Origin: Bacteroidota bacterium
GTDB lineage: Bacteria > Bacteroidota > Bacteroidia > UKL13-3
Direction of reading: 5' to 3'
Length of the DNA: 64,000 bases
Assembly (NCBI GenBank): GCA_027487835.1
Contig: JAIYCU010000037.1
Location: forward strand, 1-64,000
How positions within the stretch are numbered: the first letter of the stretch is position 1; each line of letters begins with the position of its first letter. A program made the translations under genes and the position numbers. Positions 62,768-64,000 of this stretch are shown piece after piece. The notes beneath the pieces are model-generated. The model was not told the origin of the DNA, made no database searches, and worked only from the letters and a program-made list of their open reading frames with translations.

Positions 62768-63437
62768 GGCAGAAATTTTAATCATAGATGATGAACCCCA
62801 GATTAGGAAGCTCCTCGAAATTGCACTTGAAAGCAACGATTATAAAGTATTACAAGCAAGCAGTGGAAAAGAGGGCTTGGTTCAAGCCGCTACCCACCCA
62901 CCTGAATTAATAATTCTCGATCTTGGCTTGCCAGATAAAAGCGGACATGAAATTTTAAAAGCACTCCGCACCTGGTATAATAAGTCCATTCTTATTTTAT
63001 CGGTTCAAAACAACGAAACAGACATTGTAGCTGCTTTGGATGCAGGCGCTACTGACTATTTAACAAAACCCTTTAGAACCGCAGAATTACTTGCCCGTAT
63101 TCGAGCTGCCATTAGAAGAAATCAATTGCCAGACGATTCCCCGCAAATACAAAGTGGGAGCCTACAAATAGACTTAATTGCAAGAACTGTTAAAAAGAAT
63201 CAAATGCTTGTTAAGCTTACCTCCACTGAGTTTAACCTGCTGGCATTATTTGCAAAAAACGAAGGCAGAGTGCTCACCCATCAATTTATCTTAAAAGAAA
63301 TTTGGGGCCATGCCTATTATTCCGAAACCCAATACCTCCGAGTTTTTGTTGGTACGCTGCGGAAAAAGATTGAAGATAATCCCAATCAACCGGCACATAT
63401 TATTACAGAAAGTGGCGTAGGGTACCGTTTTAGTTAA
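62760..63437 (+). CDS. KdpE-like response regulator
   Basis: 225 residues, OmpR/PhoB type. The receiver has the acidic pair in IIDDEPQ, Asp54 in LDLGLPDKSG and Lys in LTKPF. The C-terminal winged helix has KLTSTEFNLLALFAKN and GVGYRFS. It overlaps the kinase by 8 bp and ends 86 bp before kup. It likely controls potassium transport, either of kup itself or of a distant kdp operon. Confidence 0.92.
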   Translation: MNKAEILIIDDEPQIRKLLEIALESNDYKVLQASSGKEGLVQAATHPPELIILDLGLPDKSGHEILKALRTWYNKSILILSVQNNETDIVAALDAGATDYLTKPFRTAELLARIRAAIRRNQLPDDSPQIQSGSLQIDLIARTVKKNQMLVKLTSTEFNLLALFAKNEGRVLTHQFILKEIWGHAYYSETQYLRVFVGTLRKKIEDNPNQPAHIITESGVGYRFS

Positions 63438-63523
63438 TTCCTTTTATCTTTATAATTTCTTTATGTAAAGCCGCATTACCTTTACTTTTTGGCAATAAGA
63501 TTTGCATCAACTTTGTGCCCCAT

Positions 63524-64000
63524 ATGGAAAATGCAAATCATTCACTTAAAGACAAAATTTCTGCTGCCACTTTATTAGTTGCCCTAGGCATCATTTATGG
63601 AGATATTGGTACGAGTCCGCTTTACGTTTTAAAAGCAGTTGTGAGCACTAACCCCCTTAATGAACAACTTATTTATGGGGGTATTTCTTGTGTATTTTGG
63701 ACCATCACCTTTCAAACCACCTTTAAATATATTTACCTTACCCTTAAAGCCGATAACAATGGAGAAGGCGGGATTTTTTCTTTGTATGCCCTCGTTCGAC
63801 GCTATGGAAAATTCTTGGTAATCCCAACCATTTTAGGTGCTTCTACCTTATTAGCCGATGGGATCATTACACCACCAATTTCTGTCTCTTCTGCTATTGA
63901 AGGCCTAGGAAATGTGGAGGGATTGGCACATATCCCCACTGTTCCAATTGTCATTGCCATTTTATCTGGTTTATTTTTCTTTCAACGCTTTGGAACGCAT
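63524..64000 (+). CDS. kup: Kup-family potassium transporter (5' part, cut by window edge)
   Basis: 159 codons are visible from ATG 63524; the frame is open to the last base. ALGIIYGDIGTSPLYVLKAV is the Kup signature, then ISCVFWTITFQTTFKYIYLT and GEGGIFSLYALVRR, with STLLADGIITPPISV further on. It is a potassium:proton symporter of the inner membrane. About 450 more residues are expected beyond the window. It is the natural target of the KdpD/KdpE-like pair just upstream. Confidence 0.93.
   Translation, partial: MENANHSLKDKISAATLLVALGIIYGDIGTSPLYVLKAVVSTNPLNEQLIYGGISCVFWTITFQTTFKYIYLTLKADNNGEGGIFSLYALVRRYGKFLVIPTILGASTLLADGIITPPISVSSAIEGLGNVEGLAHIPTVPIVIAILSGLFFFQRFGTH

Overview
The window is a compact, AT-rich stretch of a Bacteroidota chromosome (order not resolved). 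This rests on several signs: TAnnTTTG-type promoter elements, a giant protein with a type IX secretion (gliding-motility type) C-terminus, a TonB-dependent receptor with a CarboxypepD_reg-like front domain, families largely confined to this phylum (DUF2480, DUF4834, DUF4468, IPExxxVDY, DUF4175-like), and start codons without Shine-Dalgarno sites. Genes are packed tightly. Many neighbours overlap by 1-30 bp, including tail-to-tail pairs.

Layout. 1-2.2 kb: tRNA-Gln on the minus strand, then a glycosyltransferase-like protein and a SAM methyltransferase. 2.2-7.2 kb: a 1630-residue secreted adhesin-like protein. 7.2-11.5 kb: TrmN6, a saccharopine dehydrogenase-family enzyme, and overlapping cytidine and adenine deaminases. 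11.5-15 kb: a small membrane protein and a DUF4175-like coiled-coil protein. 15-18 kb (minus): acpP-fabF-rnc-truA. 18-22 kb: IPExxxVDY protein, pyruvate kinase, DUF2480, a degenerate TrpF-like barrel and a CvfB-like RNA-binding protein. 22.06-22.33 kb: a 63-bp tandem repeat array. 22.4-28 kb: Tat-exported class V aminotransferase, AnmK, Glu/Leu/Phe/Val dehydrogenase, MscS channel, purine nucleoside phosphorylase. 28-35 kb: long PurF paralogue, LptB, lipoprotein, PurE, DedA, RsmI, Lnt. 35-38.3 kb (minus): lamin-tail-domain secreted protein. 38.4-45 kb: Asd, cytochrome b5-like protein, ExoIII, SET protein, DUF4468, FkbM methyltransferase, DUF4834, MsrB, FAD protein. 45-48.8 kb: split transketolase with a vWA gene between its halves, and a haem-binding protein. 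49.4-54.7 kb: symporter-histidine kinase hybrid, response regulator, acetyl-CoA synthetase. 54.7-58.7 kb: cyclophilin, TonB receptor, small barrel protein. 58.9-61 kb: a cluster of unrecognised genes. 61.2-64 kb: secreted nuclease, KdpD/KdpE-like two-component system, and the start of a Kup potassium transporter cut by the window edge.

Three signals stand out beyond the gene list. (1) The 10-mer GGTTTGAACC occurs 14 times, always inside genes, on both strands and in four different codon settings. It is a DNA-level dispersed motif of unknown role. (2) The accessory cluster at 58.9-61 kb has two tandem small membrane-protein paralogues opposite two full-length paralogues that look like diverged LytTR DNA-binding proteins, with a 54-residue zinc-ribbon-like gene between them. 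Both LytTR-like genes are preceded by the same 22-bp-phased direct repeat at the same distance from the start. (3) Between two convergent genes lies a 63-bp tandem repeat built from three 21-bp modules.
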